A stretch of 7,482 bases of DNA. Origin: an uncultured Bacteroidota bacterium (GTDB lineage: Bacteria; Bacteroidota; Bacteroidia; Chitinophagales; Chitinophagaceae). Positions within the stretch are counted from its first letter, which is position 1; each line of letters opens with the position of its first letter. The notes beneath the pieces are model-generated. The model did not search any database. It had not been told where the DNA came from and saw nothing but the letters and a program-made list of their open reading frames with translations. Location of the stretch: the NCBI GenBank assembly GCA_903929655.1, contig CAIYVS010000128.1, forward strand, positions 1 to 7,482, in the 5' to 3' direction. Shown here piece by piece: positions 1-5,560 of the stretch. The position numbers and the translations under genes were made by a program.

Positions 1-603
1 AACAAATTATCACTGGTTATACCTGTTATGTTTTCTGTTATTTTATATAATGAGCATTTAGGCATATACAAGATCGCAGGTATTATACTGGCTTTTCCGG
101 CGGTCTATTTCACATCCAGGGTAAAGGGTGAAGATAATAAAGCTCAGAATCTTTTTATCGCGGCGCTCTTATTTATTGGCAGCGGACTTTTAGATACTCT
201 TGTAAAATTTGTAGAGACCCATTATCTGCCTTCTGCACATGCACAAGCTATTTATCTTATTTACGCATTTACCGTTGCAGGCTCCATTGGCATCATCCTT
301 ATCGCAATTTTGGCAGCCCTGAAAAAAACAGCATTGCACTGGCGCAATCTTGTTATAGGCATTATACTTGGTGTGCCTAATTATTTCTCCATTTACTATC
401 TTGTAAGGCTTTTAAACAGCAATTACCTGCAAAGCTCTGCTGCAATACCTGTTAATAATATTGCCATCCTTGTTGTTACTACATTAATGGCGATCCTTTT
501 TTTCAGGGAGAAAGTCACGGTTCAAAGGGTTCTGGGATTGGTATTATCAGTGGTGGCTATATTATTAATTGCGTTGGGAGATTTTCATGGAAGAAGTATA
601 TAA
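1..603 (+). CDS. EamA/DMT-family permease, 3' part (5' end outside window)
   Basis: The frame is open from the first base and encodes about 200 residues up to the TAA at 601-603, so the start lies upstream of the window; the ATG at base 28 is internal. The product is very hydrophobic, with roughly six membrane segments separated by short loops. A basic/acidic loop (RVKGEDNKAQN) divides the end of a first half from a complete second half. This two-repeat layout, the segment NKLSLVIPVMFSVILYNE, and the late segment AAIPVNNIAILVV followed by FFREKVTVQRVLG match the EamA repeat, where a helix rich in small residues is followed by a charged turn and a final helix. EamA proteins are inner-membrane permeases of the drug/metabolite transporter superfamily. 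The substrate cannot be read from the sequence. The 3' end overlaps the next gene by 17 bases, suggesting one transcript. Confidence 0.85.
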   Translation, partial: NKLSLVIPVMFSVILYNEHLGIYKIAGIILAFPAVYFTSRVKGEDNKAQNLFIAALLFIGSGLLDTLVKFVETHYLPSAHAQAIYLIYAFTVAGSIGIILIAILAALKKTALHWRNLVIGIILGVPNYFSIYYLVRLLNSNYLQSSAAIPVNNIAILVVTTLMAILFFREKVTVQRVLGLVLSVVAILLIALGDFHGRSI

Positions 604-1201
604 ATACAAGACGATAGCGGAGCCAGGCTATGGCGAGTTTAAAGACAGGGGCAGTAAATTCCTTGCCTACGCCTACCCTATTCTATCAGCACAGGAAGTA
701 AAAGAAAAGATACAAGTATTGAAGAAGGAACATCCAAAGGCAGTGCATCATTGCTATGCTTATCGTATAGGTATTGACGGCAAACAATTCAGGGCGGTTG
801 ATGATGGGGAACCTTCGGGTAGTGCAGGCAAGCCCATTCTGGGGCAGATCGATAGCGCTGGCCTGACTAATGTCCTGGTAGTGGTAGTGAGGTATTGGGG
901 TGGTAGTTTGCTGGGTGTGCCTGGCTTGATCAGTGCTTATAAAACCGCTACAGCAGCAGCTTTTTCAGGAGTAGCACAAACTGAAAAATGGGTAGAGGAT
1001 ATATATGAGATCAATTTTGATTACCCTGTTATGGGTGAGGTCTTATATTTATTGAAACAATCAGAAGCCAGCATTTATAAACAGGACCTGCAATTATTTT
1101 GTAGTATAAAAGCTGGGATACCCAAGAAATTTAGTGAGGCTTATTTGCAAAAGCTGTCAGAAATACGAGGTGTAAAGATCGAAAAGGTTAAGGAAGAATA
1201 A
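587..1201 (+). CDS. yigZ: YigZ/IMPACT family protein
   Basis: This 204-residue protein has the usual YigZ length and both domains. The N-terminal UPF0029/Impact domain carries RGSKFLAYA (21-29), HHCYAYRIG (54-62), DDGEPSGSAGKPIL (72-85) and VVVVRYWGGSLLGVPGL (98-114), all family hallmarks. The C-terminal ferredoxin-like DUF1949 domain spans about residues 140-200. The bacterial role is not settled: eukaryotic IMPACT acts on translational control through GCN1/GCN2, and bacterial members are thought to bind nucleic acid or the ribosome. The ATG at 587 is preferred over the TTG at 569 because GGGAG at 576-580 is a well-placed ribosome binding site and because YigZ proteins begin close to the YKTI segment. 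The start lies inside the end of the permease gene, so translational coupling is likely. No functional link to the permease is evident. Confidence 0.93.
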   Translation: MEEVYKYKTIAEPGYGEFKDRGSKFLAYAYPILSAQEVKEKIQVLKKEHPKAVHHCYAYRIGIDGKQFRAVDDGEPSGSAGKPILGQIDSAGLTNVLVVVVRYWGGSLLGVPGLISAYKTATAAAFSGVAQTEKWVEDIYEINFDYPVMGEVLYLLKQSEASIYKQDLQLFCSIKAGIPKKFSEAYLQKLSEIRGVKIEKVKEE

Positions 1202-1232
1202 ACATAGCCTTCAATTGTTTAGTAATATTCTA

Positions 1233-1240
1233 TAAATTTG
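1233..1240 (+). promoter_or_regulatory. Candidate Bacteroidota -7 element upstream of the first secreted-protein gene
   Basis: TAAATTTG fits the Bacteroidota -7 consensus TAnnTTTG. A TTG at 1215-1217 could be the -33 element, but its 15-base spacing is shorter than usual. Transcription would begin near 1246-1247, at or next to the ATG of the downstream gene, so the message would be nearly leaderless. The match could be chance in AT-rich DNA. Confidence 0.4.
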
Positions 1241-1246
1241 AATAAG

Positions 1247-1621
1247 ATGAAACAAGCCTTTTTATTTTTTATCTGCATTTTTCACCCTTCTATGGCATTT
1301 TGTCAATGGAACATTTCACACGACTCAATGATTAAACAGATAATGGAATTGCATGAGTACAAGGTTGAGGAGAAGGAAGTCGGAACGCCAGTGGGTAATT
1401 ATTATGATAGGATTATGTTTGTCCATTTCATTACCCAATACTTTGATTCGACAGATGATACAAGTAAACATTTAATAAAGGATATCGCGAAAATTACGAT
1501 GATGCAGACAGTTGGGAGTGGTTGCCCAGCTTATGATACCAATGACTTCACCATTTTTTATTCTCAGAAGCTCAAAAAGGTTGTCTCAATAAAGAAAGGC
1601 GATATCGATTGGCTAAAATGA
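1247..1621 (+). CDS. Small secreted protein of unknown function
   Basis: This 124-residue protein matches no family I recognise. The ATG at 1247 gives a clean signal peptide (MKQAFLFFICIFHPSMAFC) with probable signal peptidase I cleavage before Gln, as is common in Bacteroidota; a TTG at 1238 would only add three residues. MAFC is a poor lipobox, so a lipoprotein is unlikely. The mature part is about 105 residues, has no membrane segment, and is mixed charged and aromatic. It ends in FTIFYSQKLKKVVSIKKG, which looks like a beta hairpin. There is one cysteine within the mature chain (SGCPAY) besides the one near the cleavage site. The gene runs tail-to-tail into the next one with a 16-base gap, and the two products share a sequence pattern. 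An export function is inferred from the signal peptide only. Confidence 0.65.
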   Translation: MKQAFLFFICIFHPSMAFCQWNISHDSMIKQIMELHEYKVEEKEVGTPVGNYYDRIMFVHFITQYFDSTDDTSKHLIKDIAKITMMQTVGSGCPAYDTNDFTIFYSQKLKKVVSIKKGDIDWLK

Positions 1622-1637
1622 ATACAATTGAAACAAG

Positions 1638-2003
1638 TTATTTAGTACTTGCGCCACTCCTGTTTAAATATCTTTCTTCTATTTTATTTACAGAAACAAT
1701 GTGGTAAGTTTTGGGGTCGTAATAAATATTATATACGGGGGTTTGATTATGATAATTGATCAATTCAGCCATTTGGATAAGGGCAAGACTGGAATCGATC
1801 TTTAGCTTGTTCAGCACTATTTCTGCATTTTGTTTGTTTTTATCCTGGAACCTTTTCATTTTCTCCACTTCAGTCCTGTATTCTTTTAGCCGCTTGATCC
1901 TGAACATAACAGGATTGTTTTGACAATAAACAGCAAACGAACAAGACAAGAAAAATGAAAGCAATATGAAATATCTCATAAGAGGAGTAAACGGAATATT
2001 CAT
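1638..2003 (-). CDS. Small secreted protein, possible distant homologue of its convergent neighbour
   Basis: This product of up to 121 residues belongs to no family I recognise. The longest start, ATG at 2003, gives MNIPFTPLMRYFILL; an internal ATG at 1979 gives a more compact signal peptide (MRYFILLSFFLSCSFAVYC). Neither has a Shine-Dalgarno sequence, and the AT-rich DNA before 2003 suits Bacteroidota initiation, so the start is unsettled by eight codons. Cleavage is expected before QNNP. The mature protein is basic, with a likely helical stretch (FRIKRLKEYRTEVEKMKRFQ) and a C-terminal YNIYYDPKTYHIVSVNK segment resembling the end of the convergent gene's product. It is transcribed divergently from queG across about 70 bases. 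Periplasmic or extracellular location is inferred from the signal peptide; no function can be given. Confidence 0.65.
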   Translation of the reverse strand: MNIPFTPLMRYFILLSFFLSCSFAVYCQNNPVMFRIKRLKEYRTEVEKMKRFQDKNKQNAEIVLNKLKIDSSLALIQMAELINYHNQTPVYNIYYDPKTYHIVSVNKIEERYLNRSGASTK

Positions 2004-2031
2004 AAAAATAAAAATAGCCTTTATTTATTAA

Positions 2032-2039
2032 TAACTTTG
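2032..2039 (+). promoter_or_regulatory. Candidate -7 promoter element for queG
   Basis: TAACTTTG is an exact match to the Bacteroidota -7 consensus TAnnTTTG. Transcription would start near 2045, leaving a leader of about 28 bases before the TTG start of queG. No clear TTG -33 element lies about 20 bases upstream, where the DNA is a run of A and T. Confidence 0.5.
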
Positions 2040-2073
2040 TTACAGTTGTTCTGCCACAGAAATATTAACATTC

Positions 2074-3006
2074 TTGAAAGAAATAGAAAAAAACACACAA
2101 TTAATAAAACAAGAAGCACTTCGCCTTGGCTTTGCACAATGCGGCATTGCTATGGCCGGACAACTTGATGATGATGCCCGCAGGCTGGAAAGCTGGCTGC
2201 ACAAAGGTTATCATGGAAAAATGCAGTATATGGAGAACCATTTTGATCTCCGTACAGACCCGAGGAAACTGGTGCCGGGGGCTAAGTCTGTTATCACATT
2301 GCTGCTCAACTATGCTCCACAAGAAGAACAAAATTCATATGCGCCTAATATAGCCAAATACGCATTCGGAACCGATTATCACTATGTCATAAAAGATAAG
2401 TTGAATGCACTTTTAGATTTTATAAGGGTCCAAATCGGCGAAGTAAACGGGCGTGGTTTTGTTGACAGTGCACCAGTGCTGGAACGTAGCTGGGCCATGC
2501 GTAGCGGGCTGGGCTGGATCGGGAAGAATGCCAATTTACTTACGAGGCATTCGGGCTCTTTTTTATTTATCGCTACTTTAATAACGGACCTTGACTTAGT
2601 ATTTGATGCAGCCTTTACAACAGATCATTGTGGCACTTGTACACGATGTATCGACGCGTGCCCCACACAGGCTATTGTTGGCCCCGCTGAAGTAGATGCA
2701 AGCAAGTGCATTTCCTATCTTACTATTGAGCTAAAAGATGCCCTGATCCCATCAGAATTTCATGATAAGATGGACAACTGGATGTTTGGCTGTGATGTGT
2801 GCCAGGATGTATGTCCGTGGAACCGCTTTGCAAAACCAAACACAGAGCCTGCATTTACTCCTATACCCGAAATCCTCAATTTATCCCAACAGCAGTGGGA
2901 AGAAATGAGTGAAGATTCATTCCGCAGGATCTTTAAAAACTCCCCGCTTGCCCGCCCGAAATGGAAAGGCATACAGAGAAATCTGAAGGCAATAAAAATG
3001 ATCTGA
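2074..3006 (+). CDS. queG: Epoxyqueuosine reductase QueG
   Basis: QueG performs the last step of queuosine synthesis, reducing epoxyqueuosine to queuosine at position 34 of GUN-anticodon tRNAs, using cobalamin and two [4Fe-4S] clusters in the cytoplasm. The 310-residue product shows the family's features: YAFGTDYH (97-103), the catalytic-Asp segment VDSAPVLERSWAMRSGLGWIGKN (Asp131), and a ferredoxin-type set CGTCTRCIDACPTQAI (Cys186, 189, 192, 196). It then has CISYLTIEL (Cys212) and GCDVCQDVCPWN (Cys240, 243, 247), giving eight cluster ligands. It lacks the C-terminal HEAT-like extension of longer homologues such as the roughly 380-residue E. coli and Bacillus enzymes. No ATG lies between the in-frame stop at 2032-2034 and the conserved N-terminus, so TTG at 2074 is taken as the start. 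No other queuosine gene is nearby. Confidence 0.95.
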   Translation: MKEIEKNTQLIKQEALRLGFAQCGIAMAGQLDDDARRLESWLHKGYHGKMQYMENHFDLRTDPRKLVPGAKSVITLLLNYAPQEEQNSYAPNIAKYAFGTDYHYVIKDKLNALLDFIRVQIGEVNGRGFVDSAPVLERSWAMRSGLGWIGKNANLLTRHSGSFLFIATLITDLDLVFDAAFTTDHCGTCTRCIDACPTQAIVGPAEVDASKCISYLTIELKDALIPSEFHDKMDNWMFGCDVCQDVCPWNRFAKPNTEPAFTPIPEILNLSQQQWEEMSEDSFRRIFKNSPLARPKWKGIQRNLKAIKMI

Positions 3007-3085
3007 AATAGTTGCACACCTTTACTTCTCTATAGTCTAATATTCATTCCGCAAATAAAGTTGGGGGTAATATACTTCCTCATTT

Positions 3086-3119
3086 CGTGAGACTGCTTCG
3101 TGCCTCGCAGTGACGCGAG
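3086..3119. repeat. REP-like intergenic repeat
   Basis: Read on the minus strand, this stretch contains GTCACTGCGAGGCACGAAGC followed by AGTCTC. It closely resembles the GTCATTGCGAGG...GAAGCAATCTC intergenic repeats I recall from many bacterial genomes. A short inverted repeat, ACTGC (3092-3096) and GCAGT (3107-3111), encloses ten bases. It is more GC-rich than its surroundings and does not extend a gene. Its left side borders the queG tail and its right side borders a toxin-gene remnant. Only one copy lies in this window, so its repeat status rests on recognition. Confidence 0.55.
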
Positions 3120-3134
3120 TGGATAAATAATTAC

Positions 3135-3197
3135 CTATTCAGAATCAATGGTAGGTTCAAGATCAGCCCTGTATATACTCCATTTCCTTACAGTCAT
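3135..3197 (-). pseudogene. N-terminal remnant of a MazF/PemK-type toxin gene
   Basis: On the minus strand an ATG at 3197-3195 overlaps the antitoxin gene's TGA in an ATGA arrangement, as is typical of toxin-antitoxin operons. It reads MTVRKWSIYRADLEPTIDSE and then TAG at 3137-3135. The family begins with a pattern like (K/R)-x-x-(I/V)-Y-x-A-(D/N)-L-(D/E)-P-x-I-G-S-E-Q-G-x-x-R-P, so the match ends exactly where Gln (CAG) would be expected, and a C-to-T change would make the TAG. Beyond the stop neither this frame nor the other two minus-strand frames down to 3007 shows the RPVLI core or C-terminal half. About 80 percent of a usual 110-residue toxin is therefore missing. MazF proteins are ribosome-independent mRNA endonucleases; this one cannot be functional. 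Confidence 0.7.
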
Positions 3198-3418
3198 AAA
3201 GTTTCAAAATCTATATTTCCAAAATCTTCCATAACTTCTTTAATGTCTGATAAGAAAATAGGATCCTGAGCAGCTTGTTTCAATAAAGAAAGTTTTTCAG
3301 ACCTGGTATCAACTCCGTCATCAACTATTACCAATACTTTCTTATTATCTTTAAAACCGTCGGGAAGATGGATAGTAAGTTGGTGGTTTTTTACATCACA
3401 AATTTGCCTGATCGTCAT
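3194..3418 (-). CDS. Antitoxin-like small protein, orphaned
   Basis: This 74-residue protein begins with a short beta-rich part (MTIRQICDVKNHQLTIHLPDGFKDNKKVLVIVDD, 1-34), continues through a polar linker, and ends in a helical, acidic tail (KLSLLKQAAQDPIFLSDIKEVMEDFGNIDFE). The DPIFLSDIKEVMEDFGNID type of tail is one I recognise from small Bacteroidota proteins encoded just upstream of toxins; the overlapping toxin start found here supports an antitoxin role. The N-terminal part may be a DNA-binding or dimerising module and the tail may be the toxin-binding part; both are inferred by analogy. The gene lies 42 bases downstream of fumC on the same strand and could be co-transcribed, though TAACTTTA at 3435-3442 is one base off a -7 element. 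Its toxin is reduced to 20 codons. Confidence 0.72.
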   Translation of the reverse strand: MTIRQICDVKNHQLTIHLPDGFKDNKKVLVIVDDGVDTRSEKLSLLKQAAQDPIFLSDIKEVMEDFGNIDFETL

Positions 3419-3460
3419 ACCTAAATGTTTTATCTAAAGTTACGAATTAAGTAGTAAAAT

Positions 3461-4861
3461 TTAGCTGATATCCCCAACCATGTCTGCAGGTTTCACCCAT
3501 TCGTCAAATTGCTCTGCTGTAACATAGCCCAAATCGATAGCTGTCTGTTTTAAAGTTTTCCCTTGTTTATGAGCTGTCTGTGCTATTTCTGCTGCCTTGT
3601 AATAACCTATTTTAGTATTCAGGGCTGTCACCAGCATCAATGAATTGTTTACATGCTTTGCTATATTAGCTTCTATAGGCTCCAAACCCTCAGCGCACTT
3701 GTCATTGAATGATACACAACCATCGCCTATCAGTCTCGCACTGTGCAGGAAGTTATAGATCATTACAGGTTTAAAAACATTGAGCTCAAAATGCCCGGTA
3801 GCGCCGCCAATATTGATGGCTACATCATTGCCCATTACCTGTGCCGCTATCATGGTTAATGCTTCGCACTGGGTAGGGTTTACTTTGCCCGGCATAATAG
3901 AAGAACCAGGTTCGTTATCGGGTATGTGTATCTCCCCTATTCCGCTGCGTGGCCCTGAACTGAGCATACGGATATCGTTTGCTATCTTCATGAGGCTTAC
4001 TGCAACAGTCTTTAAAGCGCCATGTGCTTCCACTATAGCATCGTGAGCAGCAAGGCTCTCAAACTTATTTTCTGCTGTAATAAAAGGCAAGCCTGTAAGA
4101 TCTGCTATCTGTTTTGCTACTTTTTCCGAATAGCCTTTGGGTGTATTAATACCTGTACCTACGGCGGTGCCACCCAATGCCAGTTCGCTAAGATGTGCGA
4201 GACTATTGTTGATGGCACGCAGGCCATGATCTAACTGAGAAACATAGCCGCTTATTTCCTGTCCTAATGTAAGCGGGGTTGCATCCATAAAATGGGTGCG
4301 TCCTATCTTCACTATATGCATAAAGTCTTTCGACTTCTTAGCGAGTGTATCTCTTAGCTTTTTTATTCCCGGAATGGTTACATCCATCAGCATTTTATAT
4401 GCTGCTATGTGCATTGCTGTGGGGAAAGTATCGTTGGATGATTGTGATTTGTTTACGTCATCATTAGGATGGATGAATTTTTCTTTATCAGTCAATTTAC
4501 CACCATTCATTACATGTGCACGATAAGCAACCACTTCATTCACATTCATGTTGGATTGTGTACCTGAGCCTGTTTGCCAAACCACCAAAGGAAATTCTTT
4601 ATCCAGTTTACCTTCCAGTATCTCGTCACATACTTTTCCTATCAGATCGCACTTTTCTTTTGGCAATACGCCCAGTTCTGTATTGGTAATGGCGGCGGCC
4701 TTCTTGAGGTAAGCAAATGCCCTGATAATTTCTTTAGGCATCCGGTTAATGTCCTGCGCTATTTTAAAATTCTCGATTGAACGTTGAGTTTGTGCGCCAT
4801 ACAAAGCATCTTTGGGCACTTTTACTTCGCCCATTGTGTCTTTTTCAATACGGTATTCCAT
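3461..4861 (-). CDS. fumC: Class II fumarate hydratase FumC
   Basis: This enzyme reversibly hydrates fumarate to L-malate in the TCA cycle, as a cytoplasmic homotetramer without an iron-sulphur cluster. The 466-residue length is standard. Diagnostic segments are TGSGTQSNMNVNEV (97-110), SSNDTFPTAMH (141-151), KIGRTHFMDATPLTLGQE (185-202, with catalytic-site His190), GGTAVGTGINT (230-240) and the superfamily signature GSSIMPGKVNP (319-329, with catalytic Ser320). GSGTQSNMN and the overall pattern favour fumarase over aspartate ammonia-lyase, whose equivalent is usually GAGTSTNMN. The ATG at 4861 places MEYRIEKDTMGEVKVP at the normal N-terminus. It is preceded by an AT-rich leader of about 36 bases and a -7 element at 4903-4910. 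The gene is divergent from the transposase gene and followed by the antitoxin-like gene. Confidence 0.97.
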   Translation of the reverse strand: MEYRIEKDTMGEVKVPKDALYGAQTQRSIENFKIAQDINRMPKEIIRAFAYLKKAAAITNTELGVLPKEKCDLIGKVCDEILEGKLDKEFPLVVWQTGSGTQSNMNVNEVVAYRAHVMNGGKLTDKEKFIHPNDDVNKSQSSNDTFPTAMHIAAYKMLMDVTIPGIKKLRDTLAKKSKDFMHIVKIGRTHFMDATPLTLGQEISGYVSQLDHGLRAINNSLAHLSELALGGTAVGTGINTPKGYSEKVAKQIADLTGLPFITAENKFESLAAHDAIVEAHGALKTVAVSLMKIANDIRMLSSGPRSGIGEIHIPDNEPGSSIMPGKVNPTQCEALTMIAAQVMGNDVAINIGGATGHFELNVFKPVMIYNFLHSARLIGDGCVSFNDKCAEGLEPIEANIAKHVNNSLMLVTALNTKIGYYKAAEIAQTAHKQGKTLKQTAIDLGYVTAEQFDEWVKPADMVGDIS

Positions 4862-4902
4862 TTTATATTTATGATTTTTAATTTATGATATTATTGACGG
4901 GG

Positions 4903-4910
4903 CAAAGGTA
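4903..4910 (-). promoter_or_regulatory. Candidate -7 promoter element for fumC
   Basis: On the minus strand this reads TACCTTTG, an exact TAnnTTTG match. Transcription would start near 4897, leaving a leader of about 36 bases. A clear TTG about 20 bases upstream is not visible; a TTG closer in is too near to serve as the -33 element. Confidence 0.55.
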
Positions 4911-4992
4911 ATTTGACAATTTGAGAATGTATAGAACTATTTGTCTTTTACGTACATTGTTGAAAGAATAATATACTTGAAACCTACAAAAT

Positions 4993-5445
4993 ATGGGGCA
5001 ATCGCTTGTACAAAATTATATTCATATTATATTCAGCACCAAAAACAGGGAGGCTCTCATTCGTTCACCTTATGAGGATGAATTGCACAGTTATATCGGC
5101 GGTATCTGCAAAAACCTGGAATGTCATCCAATAAAAATAGGAGGCTATACAGACCATGTCCATATACTTTGTATGTTATCAAAGAAAATAGCTTTGATGA
5201 AATTACTGGAGGAAGTGAAATCCCATTCATCGAAATGGATGAAAACAAAGGATGAATCACTTAGATATTTCTACTGGCAGGATGGCTACGGTGCATTTTC
5301 GGTGAATCCATCACAAATAGACATAGTTACAGAATACATAAGGAACCAACATACACATCATAGCAAGACAACATTCCAGGAAGAATATAAAGCATTCTTG
5401 AAGAAATATAAAGTGGAGTATGACGAACGCTATGTGTGGGACTAA
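4993..5445 (+). CDS. REP-associated/IS200-like Y1 (HUH) transposase
   Basis: This 150-residue protein is a complete single-domain Y1_Tnp nuclease, which cleaves single-stranded DNA at hairpins and forms a 5'-phosphotyrosine link. The N-terminal strand reads NYIHIIFSTKNREALI (8-23). The HUH metal-binding motif is His55-Val-His57 in GGYTDHVHIL, and the catalytic tyrosine is probably Tyr115 in VTEYIRNQHTHH, after WQDGYGAFSVN (95-105). The C-terminal FQEEYKAFLKKYKVEYDERYVWD is typical of the Bacteroidota branch. The start is the ATG at 4993. All key residues are present and the frame is intact. No TnpB-like partner or transposon ends are visible. Instead, a palindrome cluster begins nine bases after the stop, as expected for a RAYT-type domesticated transposase acting on REP sequences. 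IS200/IS605 TnpA is the alternative name. Confidence 0.88.
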   Translation: MGQSLVQNYIHIIFSTKNREALIRSPYEDELHSYIGGICKNLECHPIKIGGYTDHVHILCMLSKKIALMKLLEEVKSHSSKWMKTKDESLRYFYWQDGYGAFSVNPSQIDIVTEYIRNQHTHHSKTTFQEEYKAFLKKYKVEYDERYVWD

Positions 5446-5453
5446 GATATATC

Positions 5454-5538
5454 GCCCTTTCAGGGCTATACACTGATTAGTGAGTTATGTCACAGGGCTA
5501 CACCCTGTGTTGTTGTATTATGCCCTTTCAGGGCATAA
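5454..5538. repeat. Cluster of four short palindromes next to the transposase gene
   Basis: In order: GCCCT-TTC-AGGGC at 5454-5466; a small CACT-GATT-AGTG at 5471-5482; CACAGGG-CTACA-CCCTGTG at 5491-5509 (7-bp stem); and TTATGCCCT-TTC-AGGGCATAA at 5518-5538 (9-bp stem). The 13-base word GCCCTTTCAGGGC occurs twice, 68 bases apart, so the outer palindromes look like the two members of a REP pair (BIME-like). The cluster fills the gap between the convergent transposase and Dph6-like genes and may stop transcription from both sides. There is no T-run typical of an intrinsic terminator. Recognition by the adjacent transposase is inferred. Confidence 0.8.
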
Positions 5539-5560
5539 AGCAATACAAATTATCCAAGTC

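Noticed and set aside
569..586. An earlier TTG start for the YigZ-family gene.
   Set aside because: The ATG at 587 has a GGGAG at a good distance and fits the family's N-terminus; the six extra residues are not typical.
1301..1306. A lipoprotein signal in the first secreted protein, because a Cys precedes the cleavage site.
   Set aside because: MAFC lacks the Leu and the small residues of a lipobox, and Gln after Cys fits signal peptidase I cleavage.
3007..3134. A surviving C-terminal part of the MazF-like toxin beyond the stop codon.
   Set aside because: All three minus-strand frames were read; none shows the RPVLI core or a recognisable toxin C-terminus.
4972..4979. TATACTTG as a -7 element for the transposase gene.
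   Set aside because: It has a mismatch in the TTTG part, would leave a leader of about seven bases, and has no -33 element at the right spacing; too weak to list.
5454..5538. A CRISPR-like array suggested by the repeated GCCCTTTCAGGGC.
   Set aside because: There are only two copies of the word, the interval holds other palindromes rather than a uniform spacer, and no cas gene is present.
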